Below are positions 1 to 9,334 of a stretch of 64,000 nucleotides of DNA, piece after piece. A program made the position numbers and the translations under genes. Every line of letters begins with the position of its first letter. Positions within the stretch are counted from its first letter, which is position 1. Below the pieces are notes generated by a model. The model made no database searches. It was not told where the DNA came from and saw nothing but the letters and a program-made list of their open reading frames with translations. Source of the DNA: SIG672 sp045580325 (GTDB lineage Bacteria; Bacillota; Clostridia; Oscillospirales; CAG-272); assembly GCA_045580325.1 (NCBI GenBank), contig JAZNNR010000018.1, positions 62,001-126,000 of the forward strand, read 5' to 3'.

Positions 1-228
1 AGGCTCCACCTCCTCGGTAGCGATAAGATAAAGAAATCGCTCGGCGACTCTGCTCTCACGGCAGACGTCCCTCGCAAATTCGCACTCGTCTTGTGTATCT
101 CCGACAAACTCGGCAGACACCGAAAAGATCCCTTCGCCAAGCTCACCGTGCTCTTCAAAAAGCATGTATTTTATGCTTCTGCCTGACGGCAGATGCTTAA
201 TTAGTTCTATAATTTTATTATTTTTCAT
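1..228 (-). CDS. Hypothetical protein, N-terminal part (DUF6514-like)
   Basis: The gene begins at 228 on the minus strand and runs off the left edge, leaving 76 codons. A GGAAAG ribosome site lies just upstream of the ATG. The visible part is charged, with a Y-x-L-F-E-E-H-G-E turn, then a stretch rich in Asp, Glu and Cys (ECEFARDVCRESRVAERF). The spacing resembles the small clostridial DUF6514 proteins, in which a YG-x-x-V segment is followed by an S-x-D-x-x-x-x-x-x-L-x-x-x-C region, but the match is by eye and the C-terminal part is missing. Function unknown. Confidence 0.55.
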   Translation of the reverse strand, partial: MKNNKIIELIKHLPSGRSIKYMLFEEHGELGEGIFSVSAEFVGDTQDECEFARDVCRESRVAERFLYLIATEEVEP

Positions 229-498
229 ATTTTCTTTCCGCAAACACAATATATTGTATTTTTTCTCTTTCGGTCTGAATTTATGATACCATATTTTGAT
301 AATCTATTATACTATCCGAGTTGCAATTTTTTCGACATATTTGTGCGCTAAATGCTCAAAATCGGGTGCTTTTGACACTTTAGAACATTTTTATTGTGCA
401 TTTTATCAAATAGCATTCGCTTCGTATTGCAAAAATCAAAAAAATATGTAAAATATACTATATGTTCCATACACAGTTTTAGTTAAAGGAGTACTTAA
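229..498. other. Divergent intergenic region
   Basis: This AT-rich 270-bp stretch separates the leftward partial gene from the rightward chromate transporter pair. It must hold both promoters. A TTGCAA at 427-432 and a TATACT at 454-459 are visible, but the 21-bp spacing is too long for a convincing sigma-A promoter. No RNA gene or repeat was seen. Confidence 0.4.
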
Positions 499-1119
499 AT
501 GAAAGAAAACAAGACACAAAGCTCTGGCAAATTCAAAAAGATTTTCTCTCTTGCCTGGGTGTTTTTCAAGATCGGTCTTCTTACCTTTGGCGGCGGTTAC
601 GCTATGATACCGATAATTCAGTCAGAGGTGTCCGAAAAACGCAAATGGATAAGCGAAGAAGAGCTTATGCAGGTTATTACGATCGCCGAATCGACTCCCG
701 GCCCCATCGCAATAAACGCGGCGACCTACGTCGGATATAAGATCTGCGGATTTTTTGGATCTCTTGCGGCAACCGTTTCGGTCGTTCTTGCTCCCTTTAC
801 GATCATATATCTGATCTCGCTCTTCCTCGAGCAGTTTATGGAGTTTAAAGTGGTTGAAAACGCATTCAAGGGAATTCAGATCGCAGTTGCTTTCCTCATT
901 CTCTCTGCGGGAATAAAGTTCATAAAGAAGCTGAAAAAACAGCCCTTCCCTATCATCACGGTCGCTCTGACGGTTACAGTTATGCTGCTGCTTGACATTT
1001 TTGCTCTTTCCTTCTCATCGGTATATCTCATTCTTATGGGCGCTTTTGCCGGACTTATGCTTACTGTTGTCCAGCGCATACAAAGCAAAAATAAAGCGGA
1101 CAAGGAGGAAAACAAATGA
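499..1119 (+). CDS. Chromate transporter, half-size ChrA protein (first subunit)
   Basis: This 206-residue membrane protein belongs to the CHR (chromate ion transporter) family. The hallmark segments are FKIGLLTFGGGYAMIP near residues 23-38 and an AESTPGP motif near residue 64, followed by several hydrophobic helices. Full-size ChrA proteins have two such halves in one chain; here each half is a separate gene, as in the short-chain CHR pairs of Bacillus. The stop overlaps the start of the next gene (ATGA), so the two are almost certainly translated together and work as a heterodimer. A GGAG ribosome site lies about 8 bases before the ATG. The family expels chromate or related oxyanions; the real substrate in this anaerobe is not known. 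Confidence 0.93.
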   Translation: MKENKTQSSGKFKKIFSLAWVFFKIGLLTFGGGYAMIPIIQSEVSEKRKWISEEELMQVITIAESTPGPIAINAATYVGYKICGFFGSLAATVSVVLAPFTIIYLISLFLEQFMEFKVVENAFKGIQIAVAFLILSAGIKFIKKLKKQPFPIITVALTVTVMLLLDIFALSFSSVYLILMGAFAGLMLTVVQRIQSKNKADKEENK

Positions 1120-1721
1120 TTTATCTTGAGCTCTTTCTCACATTTTTCAAGATAGGAATAGTTTCCTTCGGCGGCGGATACGCTATGCTCGCTCTTATGC
1201 GCGACGAAATAATGGCTCACGGCTGGCTCGGCGATGAAATGATAAAGAATTTTATCGGTATAGCCGAATCGACTCCCGGTCCTATCTCGGTCAATATGGC
1301 AACATTCGTCGGAAGCTCGCAGGCAGGATTTTTAGGTGCGCTCTGCGCGACTCTCGGTCTTATTCTCCCCTCGTTTATAATAATACTCATAATAGCAGCT
1401 CTTTTGAAATCTCTTATGAAAAACGTTTACGTAAACGGAGCGCTTGAAGGAGCACAGCCCGTAGCTGTCGGTCTTATCGCCGCAACGGGTATCAGCTTTA
1501 TGATCTCTATCGTTTTCCCGAGCTTTGGTAACGTAAACATTCTCGAAGCGGTAAAAAACATCAAAACCGACGTCGAAACCTATATTATGGCGGCTCTTGT
1601 CTTTGGTTTTATGCTTGTTTTCAAGAAAATAAAGAAAAAACAGCCCTCGCCCGTTCTACTCATTCTTGTAGCGGCGCTTCTCGGCGTTGTAATCTGCCCA
1701 CTCGCAGAGCTTATAAAGTAA
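1116..1721 (+). CDS. Chromate transporter, half-size ChrA protein (second subunit)
   Basis: This 201-residue CHR-family protein is the partner of the preceding gene and overlaps it by four bases. It repeats the hallmarks: FFKIGIVSFGGGYAMLAL near the N-terminus and an AESTPGP motif about 35 residues later. Several hydrophobic segments and a basic KKIKKKQ loop follow. The two proteins are clearly paralogous, which fits the antiparallel pairing proposed for short-chain CHR transporters. The next gene starts only six bases after this stop. Confidence 0.92.
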   Translation: MIYLELFLTFFKIGIVSFGGGYAMLALMRDEIMAHGWLGDEMIKNFIGIAESTPGPISVNMATFVGSSQAGFLGALCATLGLILPSFIIILIIAALLKSLMKNVYVNGALEGAQPVAVGLIAATGISFMISIVFPSFGNVNILEAVKNIKTDVETYIMAALVFGFMLVFKKIKKKQPSPVLLILVAALLGVVICPLAELIK

Positions 1722-1727
1722 CCAGCC

Positions 1728-2501
1728 ATGAAAGATATTCCTTACGAGCTTGCAATTCCGGGCGACCCTGAAAGATTTAAAAATGCCTGCGATCTTGCAC
1801 GAAACAGCGCGCACAGCGACGAGCAGTCAAGCGAGATAGGCACTCTTTCGGAGCGAAGACTTCACTCGGTACTGAAATTTTACTACGAAAGCGATCAAAG
1901 CCTTCACGAAATAAAGGTCGGACGCTTTTTTGCCGACATTCTTACAGGTAAGCAGATAATAGAAATTCAGACGGGCGACCTCGGACGGCTCGGCAAAAAA
2001 TTAGACGTTTTTCTAAAAGAACACAACGTTACGGTCGTGCATCCTATGGCTAAAAACTGCGTTATTACGCGAATTGATCCCGAAACAGGAGAAGCACTCA
2101 GCCGAAGAAAAAGTTCTGTTCACGCCGATATTTACAGCGCTGTGCCGCAGCTTTACCGCATAAGACCTTATCTGTCGAGTCCGAGTCTCGCGATCCGACT
2201 TGTATTTCTCTCGCTCGAGGAATACAGGACTCCTAACTGCAGTAAGCGCGGAAGCCGCAAGGGCTCTGTTCGACTTGAACGCTTCCCCGAGGAGCTTCAC
2301 TACGAAATAGACCTCTCCGTACCCGAGGATTACAAGATATTTCTGCCAAAGGAGCTTCCCGAGCTCTTCACCTCGGGCGATATAAAAAGGCTTACCCGAT
2401 GCAGAGAAGCCGCCACCCTTATGCTGATCCTCACCACCGTCGGCGTGGTAGAACGTATAGGCAAACGCGGGAATGCTTATGTTTATAAAATTAAACATTA
2501 G
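1728..2501 (+). CDS. Unknown protein with a PD-(D/E)XK-like nuclease pattern
   Basis: This 257-residue soluble protein starts six bases after the ChrA pair and has only a weak ribosome site, so it is probably translationally coupled. An SERRLH helix (E42), FFADI (D70) and IIEIQT (E79, Q81) follow one another at the spacing expected of a PD-(D/E)XK nuclease core, with Gln where Lys is usual. The C-terminal 60 residues (LTRCREAATLMLILTTVGVV, then a G-K-R-G-N-A-Y turn) look like a winged helix. The assignment is structural inference only. Its job beside an oxyanion transporter is unclear; it may just share transcription. Alternatives are a degenerate nuclease or a DNA-binding regulator. Confidence 0.75.
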   Translation: MKDIPYELAIPGDPERFKNACDLARNSAHSDEQSSEIGTLSERRLHSVLKFYYESDQSLHEIKVGRFFADILTGKQIIEIQTGDLGRLGKKLDVFLKEHNVTVVHPMAKNCVITRIDPETGEALSRRKSSVHADIYSAVPQLYRIRPYLSSPSLAIRLVFLSLEEYRTPNCSKRGSRKGSVRLERFPEELHYEIDLSVPEDYKIFLPKELPELFTSGDIKRLTRCREAATLMLILTTVGVVERIGKRGNAYVYKIKH

Positions 2502-2536
2502 GGTTCCACGCCAAAGAACTTTTATAAAAAACAAAG

Positions 2537-2573
2537 AAACACTTATGACCGTACAAATCATAAGTGTTTTTTA
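2537..2573. terminator. Bidirectional terminator between convergent genes
   Basis: A perfect 12-bp stem, AAACACTTATGA with TCATAAGTGTTT, is separated by a nine-base loop. T-rich tracts lie on both sides, so it can end the rightward ChrA operon and the leftward cca gene. Confidence 0.85.
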
Positions 2574-2576
2574 TAT

Positions 2577-3791
2577 TTATAGTGTTTTAGCCGCGTCAAC
2601 AAGCGAGTCCTTTTTATTTTTGACCTCGCCCTCGATGACGAGCCATAGCAGCTTTTTGAGTATGCGTCCCATTTCGGCTGACTGCGGTATTCCTGCATCT
2701 GCAAGGTCTTTTCCACTCACGTCGAGCGATTTTATCGACAGACACGCGTTTTCTTTTATCAGCTTTTCAGCGCATTCGCGTATTTTTATAAGGTTTCCCG
2801 TGTCCGCCCTGTGATAGCTGTCAAACGCTTCTCTGAGAGAAATTATCTTGTCAAGATCGTCGAAAGTATTTTCCGTGAGAAGATGTGAGACATCTTTTTC
2901 GAAGCGTTCCGACGCAAAATTCGGCATCTCAAAGGAAAGTGATGACACGAGCTTTTTGACAAGCCTATGGGTTTCGTTATCCGTTTTAAGTGTGCGGATC
3001 ATTCCCCCCGCGTCTTCTGCGCTCATATGCGAGAAGAGTGCCGCATATCTTACCGTATGGTCCTTTGGGCAGTGTGAGAGAACCTCTATATTTTCAGCAG
3101 GAATTTCACCGAAAAGCTCTGAAAGGACAGGATAAAACTGCTTTAATATTTTAGTCGCGCCATTTCCTAAAATAAGCTTTGTAAGCTCTGCGTAAATTCG
3201 CTCTACCGATATATTTTTCAGAAGACCTCTGTTTCTTATAACCGACTTTGCCGTTTTTTCTTCCACCTCAAATTCAAGGACCGAGGCAAAACGCATAGCC
3301 CGCAGTATACGAAGTCCGTCTTCGTTAAATCTTGTATCGGCATCTCCTACGCACCTTATTATCTTACGCTCTATATCCTTTTCACCGTCAAAAAGGTCGA
3401 TAAGTCCCTCGTCTGGATTATACGCCATAGCGTTTACGGTAAAATCACGTCTTGAAAGGTCTTCCGATATATTTCTGACAAAGGTAACCTTCTCGGGATG
3501 TCTGTTATCGAGATATTTCCCATCGGTACGGAAGGTCGTTATCTCTATATTTTCGCCCTCATATACAACGGTAACAGTGCCGTGCTTAAGACCTGTCAGA
3601 ATTATATCGCAGTCGGGAAAGCTTTCAGAGGTTTCCGAAGGGAAAGCATCTGTTGTTATATCAAAATCGTGCGGTACTTTACCCATAAGCATATCACGCA
3701 CGCATCCGCCTACCGCGTAGCCGTGATGACCGTGATCCTTCAGCCTGTCAATTACCGCGCATATTTTCTCGGGCAGATTTATCTCACGCAT
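2577..3791 (-). CDS. cca: CCA-adding tRNA nucleotidyltransferase
   Basis: This 404-residue class II enzyme adds or repairs the 3'-CCA of tRNAs, using CTP and ATP. The N-terminal nucleotidyltransferase head is clear: GGCVRD at 28-33, the metal-binding DFD at 42-44, RRDFTVNAM at 114-122 and the RNA-binding ARF-like region RILRAMRF near 161-168. The remaining helical body is the neck and tail. The ATG at 3791 has a GGAAGG ribosome site. Length fits the family. The tRNA-Thr gene at 28143-28215 lacks an encoded CCA, so this organism needs such an enzyme. No partner gene; it appears monocistronic. Confidence 0.93.
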   Translation of the reverse strand: MREINLPEKICAVIDRLKDHGHHGYAVGGCVRDMLMGKVPHDFDITTDAFPSETSESFPDCDIILTGLKHGTVTVVYEGENIEITTFRTDGKYLDNRHPEKVTFVRNISEDLSRRDFTVNAMAYNPDEGLIDLFDGEKDIERKIIRCVGDADTRFNEDGLRILRAMRFASVLEFEVEEKTAKSVIRNRGLLKNISVERIYAELTKLILGNGATKILKQFYPVLSELFGEIPAENIEVLSHCPKDHTVRYAALFSHMSAEDAGGMIRTLKTDNETHRLVKKLVSSLSFEMPNFASERFEKDVSHLLTENTFDDLDKIISLREAFDSYHRADTGNLIKIRECAEKLIKENACLSIKSLDVSGKDLADAGIPQSAEMGRILKKLLWLVIEGEVKNKKDSLVDAAKTL

Positions 3792-3868
3792 ACTATTCCC
3801 TTCCTTTCCAAATAGCTGTCTTTACATAATTATACTTTAACTTATCCTCATTGTCAAGTAAAAAGAGA

Positions 3869-3903
3869 AAAATCGGAATGTGCCGCAAAGCACATTCCGA
3901 TTT
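3869..3903 (-). terminator. Terminator of the ABC/DUF5696 operon
   Basis: A perfect stem (AATCGGAATGTG with its complement) with an eight-base loop is followed on the minus strand by a T-rich run. It sits 27 bases after the last permease gene. Confidence 0.88.
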
Positions 3904-3929
3904 GAGTTTATACTCTCTGTGTTTGGCTA

Positions 3930-4967
3930 TTAACCTGTAATACCCGAACGTTCAATACCCTGAATGAGGTATCTCTGACAGAACAGATATATGATGACAA
4001 GCGGGAATCCAACAAGAATTGCACAAGTATTCTTGATGGTCGGCTGATAAAGCGCTCCGGCTGCTCCGCTCTCCTTGATAAGCTCTGTAAGAGAAGCGGG
4101 AACGTCCTGCGCAAAATATGCCAGCGTCTGTACGCTTTGGTTGTTTGTGTAGAAGGTCATCGAATAGAAGTTATCTGCCCAAGTCCACGAGAACGCGAAT
4201 ACGAAGATCGTGATCATCATCGGGATAGAGATAGGAAGAATGATCTTAAAGAAGGTTCTTGTTACACTTGAACCGTCAATATAAGCCGATTCTTCAAGCT
4301 CGTCGGGAACGCCGCGATAGAACTGTCTCATCATAAATATGTAAAGACCGTTCTTAAGACCGATACCCGTCAGCGAAAGAATTACGAAGGGATACATTGT
4401 ATTAAGCAGCGAGATCTTTCCAATTCCTAAGAGTTCAAAAAGTCCGAGAATATCAAAGTTCTTAAACTGAAGGAAGAGCGCGTACTTAATAGTCTGTGTA
4501 GGTACCATCATTGTTATAAGCACAAAGGTGAAGAGAATACCGCTTCCCTTGAACTTATACTTTGCAAATCCGTATCCAACAAGGCTACATACGAAGGTCT
4601 GAAGAAGTGCACAAACTATTGACAAAAGTCCTGTGGTCAAAACAGCTTCCAAATAGTTGTTTTCTATGATCAGTGCCTTATACGTATCGATTGTGAAATG
4701 CTTCGGTACAAAGTTTACGGTAACGTCCGCAAAATCTTCAACGCTCATAAACGATTCGGTTATTACCGAAAACCAAGGGTTGAGGATTATATAGCACATA
4801 CCAATGAGAATTACGTAGCGGAAAATCTTCCAAAGTAACGTAGTAGCAAAGTGCATTGACAGATACTTTGTTTTGAATCTTTTCCATCTGGAGGTTCTCT
4901 CAAATTCAACGCGAATCTTATTCTTTGATTCTTTGAGAACTTTGGAATTTGTATTAGCTGAATTCAT
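3930..4967 (-). CDS. Carbohydrate ABC transporter permease, MalG-type (pair 2)
   Basis: This inner-membrane permease of a binding-protein-dependent sugar importer is the last gene of the operon. About six hydrophobic segments and the cytoplasmic EAA loop (ELEESAYIDG, then FFKIILP, residues about 223-247) identify it as the MalG/LacG type that docks an ATPase. The ATG at 4967 is preferred over an upstream in-frame GTG at 4976 because the AGGAGG ribosome site would touch the GTG but stands nine bases from the ATG; the protein is then 345 residues. It should pair with the permease encoded just upstream. The operon contains no ATPase, so a shared MsmX-type ATPase encoded elsewhere is likely. Confidence 0.92.
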   Translation of the reverse strand: MNSANTNSKVLKESKNKIRVEFERTSRWKRFKTKYLSMHFATTLLWKIFRYVILIGMCYIILNPWFSVITESFMSVEDFADVTVNFVPKHFTIDTYKALIIENNYLEAVLTTGLLSIVCALLQTFVCSLVGYGFAKYKFKGSGILFTFVLITMMVPTQTIKYALFLQFKNFDILGLFELLGIGKISLLNTMYPFVILSLTGIGLKNGLYIFMMRQFYRGVPDELEESAYIDGSSVTRTFFKIILPISIPMMITIFVFAFSWTWADNFYSMTFYTNNQSVQTLAYFAQDVPASLTELIKESGAAGALYQPTIKNTCAILVGFPLVIIYLFCQRYLIQGIERSGITG

Positions 4968-4982
4968 ATCTTGCACCTCCTG

Positions 4983-5996
4983 TTAATCTCTTCTCTGATA
5001 GAAGACGAATGTCTTTATCAGTGCCGCTACCACTGCAACTATCGCAACTACGATAAGGAAATATACCCACGCCATTGCGGTTGCTATGGTTTGAGATTTT
5101 GAACTGTAATAGCTCTGAATGTACGACATAACAGAGTTATCTGCTTTTGTAAACGAGTCTATAACCGTGTATATAGAGTTTACAAGGATCATGGGGCTTA
5201 TCATCGGGAAGGTTACCTTCCAGAAGGTTTCCCAGGTCGTTGCACCGTCTATGCTACAAGATTCATATATCGCAGGAGATATTGACTGAAGTCCTGCAAG
5301 GAATATAAGAATCTGTACACCCGCATCGTTAACGATATTATAAATATCGTTAACGAGGTCGGTAATATACTTAACAAGTCCGGTTCCTATTTTCATATTA
5401 GAAAATAGTACTGTAATATCGGCAGCAGATATGATCTGATCTGTTGCAGATTCGCCCTGCAAGCCCTGATCGATCGATCCTGATGCGCCTGCAGCTGCTC
5501 CTGTGGAGCTGAGCATACCGTCTATAAGACCGGTAGAAAGAATAACCGGTACGAAGAGGATCGCTCTGAACGCTGCTCTACCTACCATCTTCTGATTAAG
5601 AAGAATAGCAAGGAAGAGTGAAAGGAAGACTATCGCAGGAATGTTAAGTGCGATTTCTAAAAGTCCGCCTACAAGGATCTGTGTAAAGTCTGTATCGTCA
5701 AGAAGAGCTGCCTTATAGTTTTCAAATCCTACAAAGCTTACATTTGTTCCAATGTATTCCTGGAAGCTGAGGAGGACCGAGTTGAACAGTATCGGGAGAT
5801 AGAGAACTACCAGACCGATAACAAAGGGCATTACGAATATCCAACCTGCGCGGGATTTCTTTCTGTCGAGAGAAACTACCTTCTTTCGCTTAGGAGAAGA
5901 TGCTTTTACTTCTTTGGGGGCTTTTTCCTTTACGGCTTTTTCGGGCTTCTGCTTTTCAGGCTTCTGCTTTGCCGTCTTTTTTACTGCTTTATCCAT
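4983..5996 (-). CDS. Sugar ABC transporter permease, MalF-type (pair 2)
   Basis: This 337-residue permease has an unusually long Lys/Pro-rich cytoplasmic N-terminus (residues 1-50, with repeated KQKPEK) before the first membrane segment. The EAA loop (IYESCSIDGATTWETFWKV, about 243-261) is the ATPase contact site. A polar insert rich in Ala, Gly and Ser near residues 164-200 falls between membrane helices and probably faces outside. It precedes the MalG-type gene by 15 bases and presumably forms a heterodimer with it. The substrate is not deducible. Confidence 0.9.
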   Translation of the reverse strand: MDKAVKKTAKQKPEKQKPEKAVKEKAPKEVKASSPKRKKVVSLDRKKSRAGWIFVMPFVIGLVVLYLPILFNSVLLSFQEYIGTNVSFVGFENYKAALLDDTDFTQILVGGLLEIALNIPAIVFLSLFLAILLNQKMVGRAAFRAILFVPVILSTGLIDGMLSSTGAAAGASGSIDQGLQGESATDQIISAADITVLFSNMKIGTGLVKYITDLVNDIYNIVNDAGVQILIFLAGLQSISPAIYESCSIDGATTWETFWKVTFPMISPMILVNSIYTVIDSFTKADNSVMSYIQSYYSSKSQTIATAMAWVYFLIVVAIVAVVAALIKTFVFYQRRD

Positions 5997-6014
5997 TATT
6001 CATCTCTCCTTTCT

Positions 6015-9000
6015 TTAATCTGCGATTGTTTCGGGGTAATACTTACCGAACGAGAACGCGCCTATTTCGTATGTAACTCCGTCTATATCAACTGTTACGT
6101 CGAACGCATTGTAGTTCAGTATGAAGCTTACTCCGTTTGAATATGTCATATAAACGATCGTTGTATCGTCTATTACAAGATCCATAGGATTGTTGTAAAC
6201 AAATTCTTCGTATGCGAAGGGTGCGATTTCTTCTGCTGTATACTCAATTCCTGCAGCTTCTGCTTCAAGTCTCTTGCTTTCAGCAAATGCAAGTTGCTTG
6301 AGATATACTGACAAAGCTTCTTCGCGTTTTGCACAGTACTCTGAATACTGTCTGTCGTATTCAGCTTCTTGGAACTTGATTTCGTTTTCTTCAAGAACTC
6401 TTGTTCCTGTTACAAAGTCGTGAGATACGATAGTTTCCGTCTGAAGATCGTGGAGAGCTCCATTGACAATACCGTAGGTCTTAACTATGTCTGAATACCA
6501 GTTCTTAAAGTCGACAGAATAATAATCCGAATATAACGAATATTCCTTAAGCTCTGCTGAGTTCTGCATTATGAGGATATAGAAGGGCGATGCGCCGTTT
6601 TCTATTATCTTAAGGATCTCGTAATTTACATCACCCTGCATATTGGTAGGAGTACCTGCGATGTTGATATATCCGTGAAGAACGATACCGAGGAAAGGTA
6701 CAGATGCACTTGTTCTGATATAGTTACTTCCGTCAAGCTCTACGTTGAGTATATGATCAACATACTTCCAGGTGTATGAGTTACCTTGGCTTACCATTAC
6801 GCTATTGAAAGCTCCGTCTATCTTGGAAAGCAGCTCGGTCGTATAGTCCTTACTGTCTTCTCTGTTGAGCGGATTGTCCTCATTAAAGTCTGTACTGAGG
6901 TCGCTTCCGAGAGTACTTACGGAAACGTTGCCCTTGCTGAACTTCGACATTGCCTTGCTGAAGTAATCATACATCTTGTTGTACGAAGCAGGAGATACAC
7001 ATGTAGATCCTACGTACTGGAAGGACTGATATACCGAAGAGTATGCTCTCTTACCGGTGTAACGGTCGTCAACAGTCTTAAGAGAATCTTTGGTATGTGA
7101 ATACTTGTCAAAGAACTTTGTGGCGTCAACGTTTGCAAAGTCAAAATCAGGGAATACTTCGAGGAGACCGTTTGTCTTCTCTGCGTATGCGATGAGATCA
7201 TTGTATCCGTCATTACCGCCGAGAACCTTCTCGAACTTAACGGTGGTGGGAGCAAGAGTATACATCCAACCGCCCTCGGTAAATCCGGTAAGCTTAACCT
7301 TGATGTTAGTGATTTCCGATTCTCCGAAAAGCTCATACATCTTCTTAACGTCATTAAAAGTTGAAAGAGGTGTATCTACCCATGTGGGAACAGTCATTAT
7401 AATTTCCTGAACCTCGACCATACCAAATGTTTCAAGATAAAGCGGAATACTGTCAGCAACATCTGTGATTGCGCTTATAATACCTGCGTTTACAAGGTGT
7501 GTACGGTACGCATCAGCCATTCCGACGTAAGATGCTTTATACTGCGAATTTTCATTATCGCTCAGAAGCATATACTTAACTGTAAAGCAGCCTGTATATT
7601 TTCTGTCCGAAGTAATTGTCCATTCGTTATCACCTGCGCCCGAGATAGAGTCTCCGAGGTTATAAGAGTCTGTACTTCTGGGATAGAATGTCGCATATGC
7701 GGAGTTGTAAGGATGTCTTACGCCTGCGCCGTGATCGGATGTGATATATGCAAGTGCTTCGCCCTCTGTTATGATTGCAAACATACCTTCGGGAGAAATC
7801 GTTGTAATCTCTTCATAAACGATTACCGTTTCTGTTTCAACAACAGGATTTCCGTCAGGATAGTACATCTGCTTTCCATCGCTTGTCAAGATGTAGAAAG
7901 GAATCGGCTGACCTGTAATATCATAGATCAAATTACCTGCGTTATCACGCTGATAGATAATTTCTTCGGTCTTGGAGATTATTTCTCCCTTCTCGACCTT
8001 CTTATTTTCACTTACAACACCGAATACAGGAGCTGTAAATACTGCGCTCTTGCCGTCATACTTACCCTTTTCAAAGGAAAGCTGGTGGTAACCGTAGTCC
8101 GCGCCGTACACCTGTCCTGAAAGCGTATACTGTAATCCGGTAGCCATTATATCCTCGTTACGAATTATCGTACCGCTTCCGTCGGGAACGAAGTTATAAC
8201 CCTTATCGCTACCCGTAGATGCTCCCATATATGGGAGAAGTGTAATGTTCTGAAGCTGATATGCTTCTTCATCAAAGCTGATACTGTTTGCGGGAATTGT
8301 TGCAACAAGACCTTCATCAGTTATCTCATATTCTACTGCAACATAGAAGACCGCATTTGCGTTTGCCGCTCCGACATATCCTGTGATTTCGTGGTCGCGG
8401 GCAACTTCTTCGTAGTTATAGTGAGGACAGAATCTCTTAATATAGCCTTCAAGCTCGTTAAGCTGCTTTTCAGATGTTTCAGCCTTCGGGTCGATTACAT
8501 ATATAGCCATCTTATCCTTAGCTTCTTTTGTAATAGCAGACACAAGATTCGGGCTCAGAGTATTCTTTGTAAGTTTGTCAAGACCGATAGTTATTTCTTC
8601 CTTGTAATATCTTGTTTTGGTACAAGGATATGTTTCGTAATAAGACTCGATAACCGAGAGTGCTTCGTTTGCGTTGGGGTCAACGAGCTTATAGTAAGTT
8701 AAGATCTTTTTGTAGATATAAAGATCTTCAACAGGATCAATGAACGCCATGATCTGCTGTTCGAATCTTGTTGCTTCGATCCATCTCGGAACGAGCGAAC
8801 GTGAGGATTCTTTACCGAGTGTGTATTCTACGCGAATACCACTCTTGATGTTTTTAACGGTGATCTGACCGTAAACAGCACTTTCTGAATAGCTGTAGAA
8901 GGTTCTTCCGATACCTTCATTCTCGAGGTCCTTGAATCTTACAACAACCTGAGAGAGAAGCTCTTCTTTTACACTGCTTACGTTTACCTTGGAAACATCG

Positions 9001-9317
9001 TGAGGGTTTGAGAGAAGTATCTGCCCTGTCGAAACACACTGAACAGCAATTTCTCCCGAGTACGGATCTATATAGAGTTTGTAGTCGCCATTGGGACTAG
9101 ACTTCTTATAGGTCATCGTAGCAAGTTTTTCTTCTTTACTTTCGTATTCTGTGGTAAGGTAAGTCGCGAGTATTTCACTCGTTGACATTACCACCGTTTC
9201 CTCTTCGGGAATGGAGGTTGCCTCATCAGCTGAAACAGGAAGTAAAAATGTAAATGTTGTAATGAGCATGCACACAAGTGCTATCATCGCAAAATATCTT
9301 GTATTTTTCGTTATCAT
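6015..9317 (-). CDS. Large exported DUF5696-like protein
   Basis: This 1100-residue protein has an N-terminal signal segment (LVCMLITTFTFLLPVSADEA) and otherwise no clear membrane helix, so it is secreted or held at the cell surface. Its family is, as far as I recall, DUF5696, found in clostridial and Paenibacillus transporter clusters; its biochemical role is unknown. The middle has an aromatic- and Asp-rich body that could be a sugar-binding or hydrolase-like fold. A Glu-rich helical stretch near residues 980-1040 (REEALSVYLKQLAFAESKRL) looks like a coiled coil. The ATG at 9317 was chosen because a perfect AAAGGAGG lies seven bases upstream; an upstream in-frame ATG at 9335 would translate the ribosome site itself. 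Its place between two permease pairs suggests a dedicated accessory receptor or processing enzyme. Confidence 0.82.
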   Translation of the reverse strand: MITKNTRYFAMIALVCMLITTFTFLLPVSADEATSIPEEETVVMSTSEILATYLTTEYESKEEKLATMTYKKSSPNGDYKLYIDPYSGEIAVQCVSTGQILLSNPHDVSKVNVSSVKEELLSQVVVRFKDLENEGIGRTFYSYSESAVYGQITVKNIKSGIRVEYTLGKESSRSLVPRWIEATRFEQQIMAFIDPVEDLYIYKKILTYYKLVDPNANEALSVIESYYETYPCTKTRYYKEEITIGLDKLTKNTLSPNLVSAITKEAKDKMAIYVIDPKAETSEKQLNELEGYIKRFCPHYNYEEVARDHEITGYVGAANANAVFYVAVEYEITDEGLVATIPANSISFDEEAYQLQNITLLPYMGASTGSDKGYNFVPDGSGTIIRNEDIMATGLQYTLSGQVYGADYGYHQLSFEKGKYDGKSAVFTAPVFGVVSENKKVEKGEIISKTEEIIYQRDNAGNLIYDITGQPIPFYILTSDGKQMYYPDGNPVVETETVIVYEEITTISPEGMFAIITEGEALAYITSDHGAGVRHPYNSAYATFYPRSTDSYNLGDSISGAGDNEWTITSDRKYTGCFTVKYMLLSDNENSQYKASYVGMADAYRTHLVNAGIISAITDVADSIPLYLETFGMVEVQEIIMTVPTWVDTPLSTFNDVKKMYELFGESEITNIKVKLTGFTEGGWMYTLAPTTVKFEKVLGGNDGYNDLIAYAEKTNGLLEVFPDFDFANVDATKFFDKYSHTKDSLKTVDDRYTGKRAYSSVYQSFQYVGSTCVSPASYNKMYDYFSKAMSKFSKGNVSVSTLGSDLSTDFNEDNPLNREDSKDYTTELLSKIDGAFNSVMVSQGNSYTWKYVDHILNVELDGSNYIRTSASVPFLGIVLHGYINIAGTPTNMQGDVNYEILKIIENGASPFYILIMQNSAELKEYSLYSDYYSVDFKNWYSDIVKTYGIVNGALHDLQTETIVSHDFVTGTRVLEENEIKFQEAEYDRQYSEYCAKREEALSVYLKQLAFAESKRLEAEAAGIEYTAEEIAPFAYEEFVYNNPMDLVIDDTTIVYMTYSNGVSFILNYNAFDVTVDIDGVTYEIGAFSFGKYYPETIAD

Positions 9318-9334
9318 CTTTTTTCCTCCTTTCA

